Virus record (IMG/VR): IMGVR_UViG_3300010334_000198
Span: 1 to 29,314 of that record
Source: a virus
DNA length: 29,314 bases
Reading direction: 5' to 3' (one strand)
Shown here: piece by piece, positions 7,381 to 16,383 of the stretch
How positions within the stretch are numbered: position 1 is the stretch's first letter
Layout of the letters: each line of letters begins with the position of its first letter
Made by a program: the position numbers and the translations under genes
The notes under the pieces: generated by a model
What the model was told of the DNA's origin: nothing
What the model saw: only the letters and a program-made list of their open reading frames with translations
Database searches by the model: none

Positions 7381-7980
7381 ATGAAACTAGACAAATTAAA
7401 AGGACACATTCCAGATTCAGTTATAGCTCAGATTCCAGGAGTGATGGAAAAATTTGATATTAATACTCCATTAAGATTGGCTCATTTCTTAGCTCAATGC
7501 GGTCATGAATCTGGCGGATTTAGATTGACAAAAGAAAACTTAAACTATTCAGCTAAAGGTTTGAATGGTATTTTTAAGAAGTACTTTCCAACATTAGAAT
7601 CGGCTTTACCATACGAAAGAAAACCCGAGAAAATTGCGAATAAGGTCTATGGCGGTAGAATGGGTAATGGTCCAGAATCAACTGGAGACGGCGCTAAATA
7701 TTGCGGTCGTGGTTACATTCAATTAACAGGAAAAGACAACTACACTGCGTTTGGAAAATCAATAAATGAAGACATCGTAGCAAATCCAACATGGGTTGCA
7801 GAAAAATACGCATTATTATCTGCAGCTTGGTTCTTCAACAAAAATAAATTACACATAATGGCTGATGGCGGTGCTACAGATGCTGTAGTTACTTCTATCA
7901 CAAAGAGAGTAAACGGCGGAACTATAGGATTACCTGATAGAATCAAACATTTCAAAGAATATCACACACTGTTATCATAA
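7381..7980 (+). CDS. GH19-family endolysin (chitinase-like muramidase)
   Basis: 199 residues, a single catalytic domain of the glycoside hydrolase 19 type, which in phages cuts peptidoglycan glycan strands. Visible motifs: HFLAQCGHESGGF with catalytic Glu candidate E43; KENLNYSAKGL with E52 as possible second acid; GDGAKYCGRGYIQLTGKDNY, the GH19 substrate-cleft signature; and SAAWFFNKNKL near the end. No signal peptide or cell-wall-binding domain, so it would need a holin or equivalent to reach the periplasm. It is embedded among putative packaged proteins, so a virion-associated role cannot be excluded, but it lacks the targeting-like N-terminus. TAATG overlap with the next gene. Confidence 0.88.
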   Translation: MKLDKLKGHIPDSVIAQIPGVMEKFDINTPLRLAHFLAQCGHESGGFRLTKENLNYSAKGLNGIFKKYFPTLESALPYERKPEKIANKVYGGRMGNGPESTGDGAKYCGRGYIQLTGKDNYTAFGKSINEDIVANPTWVAEKYALLSAAWFFNKNKLHIMADGGATDAVVTSITKRVNGGTIGLPDRIKHFKEYHTLLS

Positions 7981-10004
7981 TGAACAAAGACTTAGACATA
8001 TTAAAGGCAATTCTTTTAGAAGCTGACGAAGAAGACAACGTTAAAGACAAAGAAAAAGAAGTCGAGAAAAACGACGCGGAAGAAAAAGCCGACAGTAGAG
8101 CTAACGAAAAAGAAGACAAACCGGATTCTCCTTTCGATAAAGATCCAATGGGTTTTATTCTTAAGAAGTATCATACATTGAACGAGTTGTTAGCAGAATT
8201 AATGACTCCAGATTTCAAAGAATATATTATTGCCATATTCATTCAAGCACCAAAGCCAACTAGTTTTAAAATTGTTTTACACAACGGTCAATTTTTCTAT
8301 TTGACCTATATGATGGACGACACTTATCAAGCAATAATATCAGGTAAAAGACATTACTTATCTAGTATCGGTGAGAAAGAAAGAGCGATGAAGGGCATTA
8401 GTCGATTGCTACAACAAGGAAGTCCTTTAAAAACAAAAGGACCTGAAGGAGCAGAACAAGCCACAAGACCAGAAGGAGAAGACGACGGCAGTTTAAGCGG
8501 TGGAAATAATAATGGAGGAGGAGATCAAACTGGCGCAGAAGAAAACTCCGACAACGAACCGCTAACAGAATCAATCATACTAAAGGCTTTAATTAAAGAA
8601 GCTAAAACTCCTGACTTAAGATTAGTTTTTAACAAAGAAATGCAAGATAGTGGTCTAGAAGGAAAACCACAATCAGGACCTGCTCACATAAGATACAAAT
8701 TAGGCACAGCTCCAACAAAATCTATTACTAAAGTCGCAGATAAAGTAATTGGTAAGGGCAATTATGCAATTACAGATGAGCCTATGAAATCAAAATATTC
8801 TGCGTCCAGTAGTTACCCAACTATAAAAGTAACTGTAACAAAAGCAACCCAAAATTTCAAAAAAGGAGATTTTGTTCTTATAGTTAACCAGACCGGGGAA
8901 GATAACAAAAGTATTACCGCTAAAGCTTTAACCCCTACAAATTTGGGTATTGCTGGAGATTATAGCGATCTAAATAGTCTTGTTAAAGCTACAATAAAGG
9001 CAGTTTCAAAATATGAAAATTTAGGACCAATACTTATTGGGTTAACAAAAGATACAGATAAAAATACACCTGTATCAAAAGTTGGTCTATCTAAATTAAA
9101 AGACGGTAAAATAAATGTGCCTTTATCAAAACAAACTATACAACTATTAAGCGGCTTGTCTAAACAAGATAAGAATACTATAGGTAAAGATTTTGGAGAA
9201 GTATTAGGATCTATTTTTTTAGGTAAGCATGTTGGAATTAAGAAATACTTATCTTTTCCAAAAGGAAATGCAGATTTAGTTGATTTTTTACTTGATGGAT
9301 ATAAAATATCTTCTAAATATGAAAAAGGAGCTAGCGCATCTTTAACAGATTTATTAACAGCAATTAAACCGGATCAAATTAAAGACGATAAAGATCAAAT
9401 GGCATTATATAAAGCATTACAACCTATGCTTAAGAGTTCAAAAGAAATAAGTCCTAACGCATTCTTAAAAGTAGCTGCGTCATTTCAAAAAGATATGCCA
9501 GGTATTCAAATATTATCTAGAATTATAGGAATTGATCCAAATAATTTAAGGGCCCAAGACATTAACGATTATATTAAGCGTCTTTTTGCAAAAACAAACG
9601 CAAAATCAGCCAAACAAAAAGACGCTGTATTCTTCAAAAAATTTAATCCATTCTTCAATGAAATAAAAAGAAACCCAGGAAGCAAAGGCGGCCAAACAGT
9701 TGAATGGGAAGAGATTAAGAAAAAGAACGGTGATAGTGGTTACTACGGAGCTGTAACTTCTCCTTTCTCTTATTATGTGGCAGATCAATTAAATAAAAAA
9801 CCTCAATTTGTAAAGGCACTAAAAGAAATAGTTTCAAAAACTGAGGTTAAACAAATGTACTTGACTTTTGGTTTGGGAGAAGGTAATATGACTTTCAACA
9901 TTAGATCATTCAACGACCCTAATGCTGAGTTTAAATTCGAAATTCCAAGTTTGAGCGTTAAAAATCCAACAAGTAGCAAATTAGGTTTCTCTTTAGCTAA
10001 ATAA
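7980..10004 (+). CDS. Large putative internal protein with two targeting-like peptides and a possible PD-(D/E)XK nuclease core
   Basis: 674 residues. The N-terminus is LDILKAILLE|ADEED, then a highly acidic segment to about residue 55. A compact domain follows (55-145, MGFILKKYHTLNELLAELM and later RAMKGISRLLQQ), then a Gly/Asp/Glu-rich linker. A second peptide of the same type, SIILKALIKE|AKTPD, lies near residue 200. The C-terminal part holds GEVLGSIFLGK, then VDFLLDGYKISSKYEKGAS (D about 435, K about 445), spaced as in PD-(D/E)XK nucleases (acid, strand, xSxK). That assignment is tentative. The repeated targeting peptide suggests fusion of two packaged proteins. Codon use becomes more A/T-rich after about 8870. 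Confidence 0.65.
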   Translation: MNKDLDILKAILLEADEEDNVKDKEKEVEKNDAEEKADSRANEKEDKPDSPFDKDPMGFILKKYHTLNELLAELMTPDFKEYIIAIFIQAPKPTSFKIVLHNGQFFYLTYMMDDTYQAIISGKRHYLSSIGEKERAMKGISRLLQQGSPLKTKGPEGAEQATRPEGEDDGSLSGGNNNGGGDQTGAEENSDNEPLTESIILKALIKEAKTPDLRLVFNKEMQDSGLEGKPQSGPAHIRYKLGTAPTKSITKVADKVIGKGNYAITDEPMKSKYSASSSYPTIKVTVTKATQNFKKGDFVLIVNQTGEDNKSITAKALTPTNLGIAGDYSDLNSLVKATIKAVSKYENLGPILIGLTKDTDKNTPVSKVGLSKLKDGKINVPLSKQTIQLLSGLSKQDKNTIGKDFGEVLGSIFLGKHVGIKKYLSFPKGNADLVDFLLDGYKISSKYEKGASASLTDLLTAIKPDQIKDDKDQMALYKALQPMLKSSKEISPNAFLKVAASFQKDMPGIQILSRIIGIDPNNLRAQDINDYIKRLFAKTNAKSAKQKDAVFFKKFNPFFNEIKRNPGSKGGQTVEWEEIKKKNGDSGYYGAVTSPFSYYVADQLNKKPQFVKALKEIVSKTEVKQMYLTFGLGEGNMTFNIRSFNDPNAEFKFEIPSLSVKNPTSSKLGFSLAK

Positions 10005-10040
10005 TTGAGTACCATAAACTTTAGTTAAAAAGTATCAAGG

Positions 10041-10050
10041 ATTTTTATTA
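10041..10050 (+). promoter_or_regulatory. Putative promoter element, variant ATTTTTATTA
   Basis: ATTTTTATTA, one mismatch to the window consensus and also preceded by G, 10 bases before the ATG at 10061 and inside a 56-base gap. Weaker than the other copies. Confidence 0.35.
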
Positions 10051-10060
10051 AATTGGTTAT

Positions 10061-10285
10061 ATGAAAAAGACTACATACGGTGTCATGAAATCCATCGATG
10101 GCACAACAATTCACTACATCCAAGATCCAGGTCAGAATAGAAAACCTCACAATTTGAACGGGCCAGCAATGATTTACGCTGACGGCAAAGAGGAGTACTA
10201 TATAAACGGTCTCAAAATTACGCAATCCCAATTTACATTGTCAAATAAGAAGCGTTCCCTTAAGCAAGAGGAAGAAGAAGCTTAG
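10061..10285 (+). CDS. Small MORN-like repeat protein
   Basis: 74 residues. Contains NGPAMIYADGKEEYYINGL (about 32-50), which looks like a MORN/MORN_2-type repeat (G-P-A-x-x-Y-x-D-G-x-x-x-Y-Y-x-N-G); an earlier half-repeat DGTTIHYIQDPG precedes it. The C-terminus is charged (KKRSLKQEEEEA). Such short proteins are common in phages, usually without known function. It has its own possible promoter element and stops with TAG shortly before the next element, so it may be an independent one-gene unit. Confidence 0.68.
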   Translation: MKKTTYGVMKSIDGTTIHYIQDPGQNRKPHNLNGPAMIYADGKEEYYINGLKITQSQFTLSNKKRSLKQEEEEA

Positions 10286-10289
10286 TGAC

Positions 10290-10299
10290 ATATTTATTA
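10290..10299 (+). promoter_or_regulatory. Putative promoter element ATATTTATTA (copy 3)
   Basis: Exact ATATTTATTA in the 28-base gap before the gene at 10314, 14 bases before its ATG. It would head the unit 10314-14539 (membrane protein, terminase, portal). Confidence 0.5.
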
Positions 10300-10313
10300 G
10301 AAAATTAAAAACT

Positions 10314-11006
10314 ATGAAAATAGCAATTAAAGGCCTTATCGCCTTATTTTTAGTCGCATGTGTTTATTTAATCTTTAAAGAATTTGACGGCGTTAGATTT
10401 AAAACCGAGTCTTACGAGAGAGAAATAGAGTCTTTAGCAGTTCAAATTGATTCTTTACACGTTCAGAACGATAGTTTAGAGACCACTATTCAAGTGGTAG
10501 AAAAAGAGAACCTAGTTTTAGAACAAAAAACTAAAACATTAACTGGAAAAGTAAAAGATTTGAAAGAAGATAAGTCAGAATTAATTGCGGCAGCAAAAAT
10601 GAGACCTCACGAAATTGACAGCTTCTTTCTTGTAAGATATAAAGAACAATACAAAGTCGTTACAAAAGACACAACTATTTTACCAGTACCAGTTTCAAAA
10701 GCTGTTGTAGTTGATTTAGTAGATTTCGATAGAACTAAGAATATTGTTTTAAATCAAGACAGTTTAATCACAAATTTAGAAACAACTGTAAACGGTAAGG
10801 ATAAAGTAATTGTGACTCTAAGAACTAAAGAGAGCAACTACGAGTCTATTATTCAAAAGCAAGTTCAACAGCAAGACAATTACAAAATAATCGTTGAAGG
10901 TTTGAAGGGCGATATTAGAAAATTGGATAGAAAAAACAAGTTAAATAAACTTACTAAATTTGGTATGGGAGCTCTAATTATAGGTCTCGCCGTAACGCAT
11001 AAATAA
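10314..11006 (+). CDS. Membrane-anchored coiled-coil protein, possible spanin
   Basis: 230 residues. One N-terminal transmembrane segment (about 5-22, IKGLIALFLVACVYLIF) with a short basic N-tail, then a long coiled coil (30-110, heptad-like IDSLHVQNDSLETTI). A beta-prone middle (TKDTTILPVPVSKAVVVDLV) and a second coil (about 150-205) follow, and a hydrophobic C-terminal patch (FGMGALIIGLAV). The topology, one membrane anchor plus periplasmic coils, is that of inner-membrane spanins (Rz type). The GH19 endolysin is 2.3 kb upstream. No outer-membrane partner is recognisable, so this is inference; a small terminase is unlikely because of the membrane anchor. One-base overlap with the terminase start (TAATG). 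Confidence 0.6.
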   Translation: MKIAIKGLIALFLVACVYLIFKEFDGVRFKTESYEREIESLAVQIDSLHVQNDSLETTIQVVEKENLVLEQKTKTLTGKVKDLKEDKSELIAAAKMRPHEIDSFFLVRYKEQYKVVTKDTTILPVPVSKAVVVDLVDFDRTKNIVLNQDSLITNLETTVNGKDKVIVTLRTKESNYESIIQKQVQQQDNYKIIVEGLKGDIRKLDRKNKLNKLTKFGMGALIIGLAVTHK

Positions 11007-12607
11007 TGGCAGAAAGTCAGATAGATATAAAAGAAAGGATCAAGCACGAATTTATAACTTGCGCCAAAGATCCGGTGTATTTCATGAAAAAGTACTACAT
11101 GATTCAACACCCACAAAGAGGTCGAATGCTGTTCGACCTTTATCCGTTTCAAGAAAAAGTACTAACGCTATTCCAAAAATACCCCGAATCCATAATCAAT
11201 AAGTCAAGACAGTTGGGTATCTCTACTCTAGTGTCCGCTTACTCTTTATGGCTAATGGTATTTTCAAAAGATAAAAACGTTCTTGTAATTGCGACTAAGC
11301 AGGACACTGCAAAGAACATGGTTACAAAAGTTAGATTTGCTTACGATAACCTTCCTAATTGGATGAAGATCGGAGCTGCTGCAACTTCCAACAACGCATT
11401 AAGTTTAAGGCTAACAAACGGATCTCAAATCAAAGCGGTATCTGCAGCAGGTGACGCAGGTCGTTCTGAAGCCGTATCGCTATTGGTAATTGATGAGGCC
11501 GCGTTTATCGATAATATTGAAACGATCTACACAGCTGCTAAGATGACCTTGGCTACTGGTGGAGGTTGCATAGCGTTATCTACTCCTAACGGTGTTGGTA
11601 ACTGGTTTCACAAATCTTACACAGAAGCTCAATTACAAAAGAATAGTTTTTTACCTATTTCGTTACCTTGGAGTGTTCACCCTGAAAGAGCGCAAGATTG
11701 GAGAGACAAACAGGACATGGATCTGGGAATTAGAATGGCCGCTCAAGAGTGTGATTGTGATTTCGCAACCTCAGGTAATACAGTAATTCCTCCAGACATT
11801 TTAACTTGGTACGAGGCCAACATGATCTCGGAACCAATCAATAGAGAAGGTCAAGAAAAAGCTTTATGGATTTGGAAATATCCAGAACCCACCAAGTTTT
11901 ATATGGTAGTTGCCGACGTAGCGAGAGGAGACAGTTTAGACTACTCTGCATATCATGTTATAGATATAGATAGTTTAGAACAAGTAGCTGAATTTAAAGC
12001 CCAGACTGACACCAGGATATTTACAAACGAGCTTATAGCAATATCAACAAGATACAATCAAGCCTTATTGGTAATTGAAAACGCCAATATTGGTTGGGAC
12101 GTAGTTCAAGGCGTGGTTGAAAGTGGATACTCAAACATACACTTTAGTCACAGATCGGATAGTAACGCAGACTTAAATAGCTACTTACAAGTGCATTACG
12201 GAAACTCTACTTTAATTCCTGGATTCACAATGAGTCCTAAAGTTCGACCTTCTGTATTAGAAAAAATGAGAGATTTCATAGAAAATAAAACGGTAATCAT
12301 AAGATCCGTTAGACTATTAGAGGAGCTTCGCGTATTTATATGGAAGAATGGTAAGCAACAAGCCATGTCAGGGTACAACGATGACCTTGTAATGGCGTTT
12401 TCAATAGGAATGTACTTGAGAGAGACTTCTTTAAGGTTCAAAAGAACGGCCCACAGTTTGACAGAAGCCACTTTGAACGCCTATACGAAAGTTGGAGACG
12501 ATAGTCCAATGTACAATTCTTACGGAAATTACGGTGAAAATCCATGGAAACAAGAGATTGTAACTCCTATGGGAAATCAACAACAAGATTTAACTTGGCT
12601 TTTATAA
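11006..12607 (+). CDS. 17: Terminase large subunit (gp17-like ATPase/nuclease)
   Basis: Motor and headful nuclease that packages DNA through the portal. 533 residues. Adenine/Q-motif region YPFQEKVL (near 47-54); Walker A variant K66-SRQLGIS-T74; Walker B LLVIDEAAF with D163/E164; coupling motif ALSTPNG (about 191-197). C-terminal RNase-H-like nuclease: D304 in VVADVARGDSLDYS, acidic/Asn motif NANIGWDVV, and D459/D460 in YNDDLVMAF. All expected catalytic elements are present. T4 gp17 is 610 residues, so this is compact. The portal gene follows after 9 bases. No small-terminase gene is recognisable directly upstream. Confidence 0.96.
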   Translation: MAESQIDIKERIKHEFITCAKDPVYFMKKYYMIQHPQRGRMLFDLYPFQEKVLTLFQKYPESIINKSRQLGISTLVSAYSLWLMVFSKDKNVLVIATKQDTAKNMVTKVRFAYDNLPNWMKIGAAATSNNALSLRLTNGSQIKAVSAAGDAGRSEAVSLLVIDEAAFIDNIETIYTAAKMTLATGGGCIALSTPNGVGNWFHKSYTEAQLQKNSFLPISLPWSVHPERAQDWRDKQDMDLGIRMAAQECDCDFATSGNTVIPPDILTWYEANMISEPINREGQEKALWIWKYPEPTKFYMVVADVARGDSLDYSAYHVIDIDSLEQVAEFKAQTDTRIFTNELIAISTRYNQALLVIENANIGWDVVQGVVESGYSNIHFSHRSDSNADLNSYLQVHYGNSTLIPGFTMSPKVRPSVLEKMRDFIENKTVIIRSVRLLEELRVFIWKNGKQQAMSGYNDDLVMAFSIGMYLRETSLRFKRTAHSLTEATLNAYTKVGDDSPMYNSYGNYGENPWKQEIVTPMGNQQQDLTWLL

Positions 12608-12616
12608 TATAAAAAT

Positions 12617-14539
12617 ATGGCAGAAAATAAACAAGACAATCTATTTTCGGCGTTAAGGAGACTATTCTCTACCGACGTCATTATTAGAGATTCGGGAGGA
12701 AAAAACTTAAACGTAATAGATACTGAGCACATTCAGACTTCTGGTGTGATTCAAACCAATTCGTTGATAGATAGATTCCACAAAGTATACACCACGTCTA
12801 CGGCGTACGGAGTCAACCTCAACCTTGCTCAGAACTACCAATCAGCTCGTGTACAAATCTATGCTGATTACGATGCAATGGACACAGATGCTATCATTGC
12901 TTCTGCGTTAGATATTATTGCTGACGAGTGTACTTTAAAGAACGATCAAGGTCAAGTACTAAACATCACATCAGCTGACGAAAACATTCAAAACCTATTA
13001 GAAAACCTATTCTATTCAGTTTTAAACATAGAATTTAATTTATGGGCATGGATTAGAAACATGTGTAAGTACGGTGATTTCTATTTAAAATTAGAAATTG
13101 CAGAAAAGTACGGAGTTTACAATGTAATTCCATTCTCTGCTTACAATATCGTTAGACAAGAGGGATTCAATCCTAAAAATCCAAACGAGGTAAGATTCAA
13201 ATTTGATCCTAACGCAGCTATTAGTTCAACCACAGGATACTCTTCAGCGTTTAATAATCAAGATCCAGGAATTTGGTTTGATTTGTACGAAATGGCTCAC
13301 TTTAGATTTCTTGGAGACGTAAACTATTTGCCTTACGGTAGATCTTATTTGGAACCAGCTAGAAAACTATTCAAACAATACACTTTGATCGAAGATGCGA
13401 TGCTGATTCATAGAATTACTCGTGCTCCAGAAAGAAGAACGTTCTACGTTAACGTGGGAGCCATCCCACCAAACGAGGTTGAGAACTACATCCAACGCAT
13501 GATCGGTAAGATGAAGAAAACTCCGCTTATCGATAGTCAGACCGGTCAATACAACATGAAGTTCAACCAACAGAACTTATTGGAAGACTTCTTTATTCCA
13601 GTTAGAGGCAACGATCAATCTACTAGAATTGATACTGCAAAAGGTCTTGAATACAATGCGATAGAAGACGTACAATACTTTAGAGAGAAATTGTTTGCTG
13701 CGTTAAAGGTGCCTAAAGCATTCATGGGATACGAAAAGGACTTAACAGGAAAAGCAACTTTGGCTGCTGAAGACATTCGTTTTGCTAGAACAGTAGAAAG
13801 AATTCAAAGAATTATTGTATCGGAATTAAAGAAAATTGCTTTAGTTCACTTGTACGCTCATGGATACACAAACGAGTCAATTACCAACTTCGATATTCGT
13901 CTGACCAATCCTTCTATCATATACGAGCAAGAGAGAATTGCTATGATGAAAGAGAAGATAGACCTTGCAAACCAAGCAATAGACAACTCTTCTTTACCAA
14001 GAGATTACATATGGAAGAACGTATTTAATATCTCTGAGGACGAATTTAATGAGCTAGACGACCTTATTGTTGAAGATCAAAAGCGTAAATTTAGATACAA
14101 ACAGATCGCAGAGGAAGGCAACGATCCAGCAGAAACTGGTCAAGCATTCGGTACTCCTCATCAAATAGCTAGTCTATACGGTGGTAAGGGCGATGGAGCT
14201 TTGGAAGTTCCTAGAGGCTACGACGAGACAAATCCAAACGAACCAAGAAAAGTACCAGGAAGACCTGAAAAGTACAAATCTATATACGGAACTGACGAAT
14301 CTCCATTTGGAAGAGGCGGAGTTTACGACATGGACAATCAGAATGCAGAAACCAAGGAAGATAAGACCGGGGTTAGTTTTAAAGGAGGAGCTTTGAATAT
14401 GGAGAGCACAAAAGCTATCTATTTCCAAAACAAAAACTCAATAGAGCAGATGTTTGCTAAGCAAACCGCTAGAAAGACTCAGCTTTTTGAACAATCTGGC
14501 TTATTAAGTGAAGACAACATTATTGACAATCTAGATTAG
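12617..14539 (+). CDS. 20: Portal protein (gp20-like)
   Basis: Forms the dodecameric portal vertex, the docking site for the terminase and later the neck. 640 residues, longer than T4 gp20 (524). Recognisable family segments: SALDIIADECTLKN (near 94-107), FRFLGDVNYLPYGRSYLEPA, MLIHRITRAPERRTFYVNVG (the T4-family portal core), then IDTAKGLEYNAIEDVQYFRE, LFAALKVPKAFMGYEKDL and GKATLAAEDIRFARTVERIQ. The C-terminal 120 residues are extended, Gly/Pro/charged and low complexity (GRPEKYKSIYGTDESPFGRG), an extra tail compared with T4. Its position after the terminase without sheath and tube genes between differs from T4. Confidence 0.95.
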   Translation: MAENKQDNLFSALRRLFSTDVIIRDSGGKNLNVIDTEHIQTSGVIQTNSLIDRFHKVYTTSTAYGVNLNLAQNYQSARVQIYADYDAMDTDAIIASALDIIADECTLKNDQGQVLNITSADENIQNLLENLFYSVLNIEFNLWAWIRNMCKYGDFYLKLEIAEKYGVYNVIPFSAYNIVRQEGFNPKNPNEVRFKFDPNAAISSTTGYSSAFNNQDPGIWFDLYEMAHFRFLGDVNYLPYGRSYLEPARKLFKQYTLIEDAMLIHRITRAPERRTFYVNVGAIPPNEVENYIQRMIGKMKKTPLIDSQTGQYNMKFNQQNLLEDFFIPVRGNDQSTRIDTAKGLEYNAIEDVQYFREKLFAALKVPKAFMGYEKDLTGKATLAAEDIRFARTVERIQRIIVSELKKIALVHLYAHGYTNESITNFDIRLTNPSIIYEQERIAMMKEKIDLANQAIDNSSLPRDYIWKNVFNISEDEFNELDDLIVEDQKRKFRYKQIAEEGNDPAETGQAFGTPHQIASLYGGKGDGALEVPRGYDETNPNEPRKVPGRPEKYKSIYGTDESPFGRGGVYDMDNQNAETKEDKTGVSFKGGALNMESTKAIYFQNKNSIEQMFAKQTARKTQLFEQSGLLSEDNIIDNLD

Positions 14540-14548
14540 AATGTTTAG

Positions 14549-14558
14549 ATATTTATTA
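14549..14558 (+). promoter_or_regulatory. Putative promoter element ATATTTATTA (copy 4)
   Basis: Exact ATATTTATTA preceded by G in the 39-base gap after the portal gene, 20 bases before the ATG at 14579. It would serve 14579-16845. Confidence 0.5.
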
Positions 14559-14578
14559 GCAAGCCTATCAAAATAGCT

Positions 14579-15433
14579 ATGGCAATTAAACACTCAAAAT
14601 ACCGCAACACAGGTATTTTATTTGAACTCTTAGTAAGACAAACGACAGCGGACCTGTTAAACAACCAGGACTCCAAAGCCGTTAAGATTCTTAAAAAGCA
14701 CTTTACCAATACCGAATTGGGAAAAGAGTACAGTATGTACAGCGCTTTTGTAACCAGCCCAAAACTATCAGAAGCAAAGGCAGAGATTCTAATTTCAACC
14801 ATTTTAGAACAATACAAAAGATTAAACCACGAAACGCTAAGCAAAGCGAAGTATAACCTAATCAAAGAAATTAAAAAAAACTACAACCTACAAGATTTTT
14901 TTAAAGCCAAGATAGAGAATTACAAGCCTTACGCTTCCGTTTATACTATATTCGAATCACAAAATAGTCCAGTCTCAGACACAAAACAGATCGTTTTAAA
15001 CAAGATCAATTTGTTAGAGCACTTAAGCGAAGAATCAATCAAGAACGTAGAAGCTTCTCAAGCAATGGTTCAAGAGTTGATGCAAGAGGACAAAGAGATT
15101 AGAATACTAACGTATAAATTACTAGTAGAAAAGTTCAATAAAAAATATCAAAACCTTTCCGAAAGACAAAAAAAAATATTGAAAGAATACGTTGCTAGCA
15201 TAAGCGACTCTACTAATTTAAGAACTTTTTTAAACTCAAAAATAAAAGAAATTAAATCTGAATTAACAGAAGAGATTTCTAAAGTATCTGATAAAGTTAC
15301 CAAAATTAAAGCTCAAGAAATTTTAAAATTCGTAAAGCCATTAAAAGAAGGTATCACAATTAAGGACGAAACTATCACAGGTATTTTACAATACTACGAT
15401 TTAATAGACGAGTTAAAAAACGCTTCCAAATAA
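14579..15433 (+). CDS. Helical protein of unknown function in the head gene cluster
   Basis: 284 residues, nearly all alpha-helical and Lys/Glu-rich with no Cys and no membrane segment. It begins MAIKHSKYRNTGILFELLVRQ, which I recall as a conserved opening of proteins encoded between gp20 and gp21 in marine T4-like phages; I know no assigned function. Middle helices include LSEAKAEILISTILEQYKR and MVQELMQEDKEIRILTYKLL; the C-terminus ends in ILQYYDLIDELKNASK. The location between portal and prohead protease suggests a head-assembly or prohead-core role, which is inference. The stop overlaps the start of the next gene (TAATG). Confidence 0.72.
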   Translation: MAIKHSKYRNTGILFELLVRQTTADLLNNQDSKAVKILKKHFTNTELGKEYSMYSAFVTSPKLSEAKAEILISTILEQYKRLNHETLSKAKYNLIKEIKKNYNLQDFFKAKIENYKPYASVYTIFESQNSPVSDTKQIVLNKINLLEHLSEESIKNVEASQAMVQELMQEDKEIRILTYKLLVEKFNKKYQNLSERQKKILKEYVASISDSTNLRTFLNSKIKEIKSELTEEISKVSDKVTKIKAQEILKFVKPLKEGITIKDETITGILQYYDLIDELKNASK

Positions 15434-16377
15434 TGAACAAACCTTTCAATAATCAATTTGCCACTCAGAGACTAAGAAGCGAAGACAGCGTAACTGGAGG
15501 AAATGCTCCTGCTGGTACCGCTTCTACATTCAAAGCTGGTGATGGCATGCAGTATGCAAGTACAAAAGCTTTCAAAAAGAAGACCGAAGTAAAAGACGTA
15601 GAACCAAAGATTGTTGCAGGTAAAGCAGAAATATATCCTAAGAAAAAATGGGGTTGGAAGCTTGCGCCTTCAATTCCAAACAGACCTTCCAAAGGCGGAT
15701 TCCAATACAAGCAAATGTTCGAAGACATGGAAGAAGGCACTCTAAGACCTGTCGATACTTCTAAAGACTCTTTGTCTCCAATGGAATATCAACAAGCGCA
15801 TCACTACGAGAACTTTAACGAAGACGATTGGACTTTTGACGATGTTTCTAAAAGGTACATTAAAAAGAACGCAGAATCAGATCAAGAAATGCAGACTGAG
15901 CAAGAAGAAGATAAAAAGTATTACGTTAAAGTGGCAGTTAGAGACGCAAAAAGAGCTTTAGACGTACTAAGAGACAATCCAAGTTATAGAGGTGTAGAGC
16001 TAAACGGATCAGATACTTATTACACATCAGACGAAGATTTAGCTTACGATATGATGATGGACTTTGGTACTCAAGATATTGAAGTAATAGGCGATAATTT
16101 TAGCGATAGTCACCTTTACGGTAACGAATCTTTAGATGAGGCTTTGACTTACAATAAATTCAAGAAACAATCTGCAACAAGACCTAACAAAGACGCTTTA
16201 CACGAAGCTCTAAAATTAATAAATAAAAAGTTACACGAAATAAACAGATTAATGGAGTACTCTACTAATATGAGAACTGAATTAGAAGAGGATTATAGTC
16301 CAAGAACTGGTAAGGTTGTGAATAAGCTAGAAAAACAACTAGCCGAAATTTACAAAAAGGTAAAAAATTTAAAGTAA
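15433..16377 (+). CDS. Head-cluster protein of unknown function
   Basis: 314 residues, translationally coupled (TAATG) to the gene before. The N-terminal 100 residues are low-complexity and Gly/Lys-rich (FNNQFATQRLRSEDSVTGGN, KKKWGWKLAPSIPNRPSKGG). The middle contains a small alpha/beta domain, about 158-220 (KYYVKVAVRDAKRALDVLRD through MMMDFGTQDIEVIG), that looks like a compact ferredoxin-like fold. The C-terminal 80 residues are helical, ending EDYSPRTGKVVNKLEKQLAE, reminiscent of a coiled-coil tail. No catalytic motif is visible. Its location suggests a prohead or core component. No family name can be given from sequence alone. Confidence 0.68.
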   Translation: MNKPFNNQFATQRLRSEDSVTGGNAPAGTASTFKAGDGMQYASTKAFKKKTEVKDVEPKIVAGKAEIYPKKKWGWKLAPSIPNRPSKGGFQYKQMFEDMEEGTLRPVDTSKDSLSPMEYQQAHHYENFNEDDWTFDDVSKRYIKKNAESDQEMQTEQEEDKKYYVKVAVRDAKRALDVLRDNPSYRGVELNGSDTYYTSDEDLAYDMMMDFGTQDIEVIGDNFSDSHLYGNESLDEALTYNKFKKQSATRPNKDALHEALKLINKKLHEINRLMEYSTNMRTELEEDYSPRTGKVVNKLEKQLAEIYKKVKNLK

Positions 16378-16383
16378 AAAATA

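Noticed and set aside
10314-11006. Small terminase subunit (gp16) directly before the large subunit
   Set aside because: The product has an N-terminal transmembrane segment and long coiled coils, which does not fit a soluble DNA-binding small terminase.
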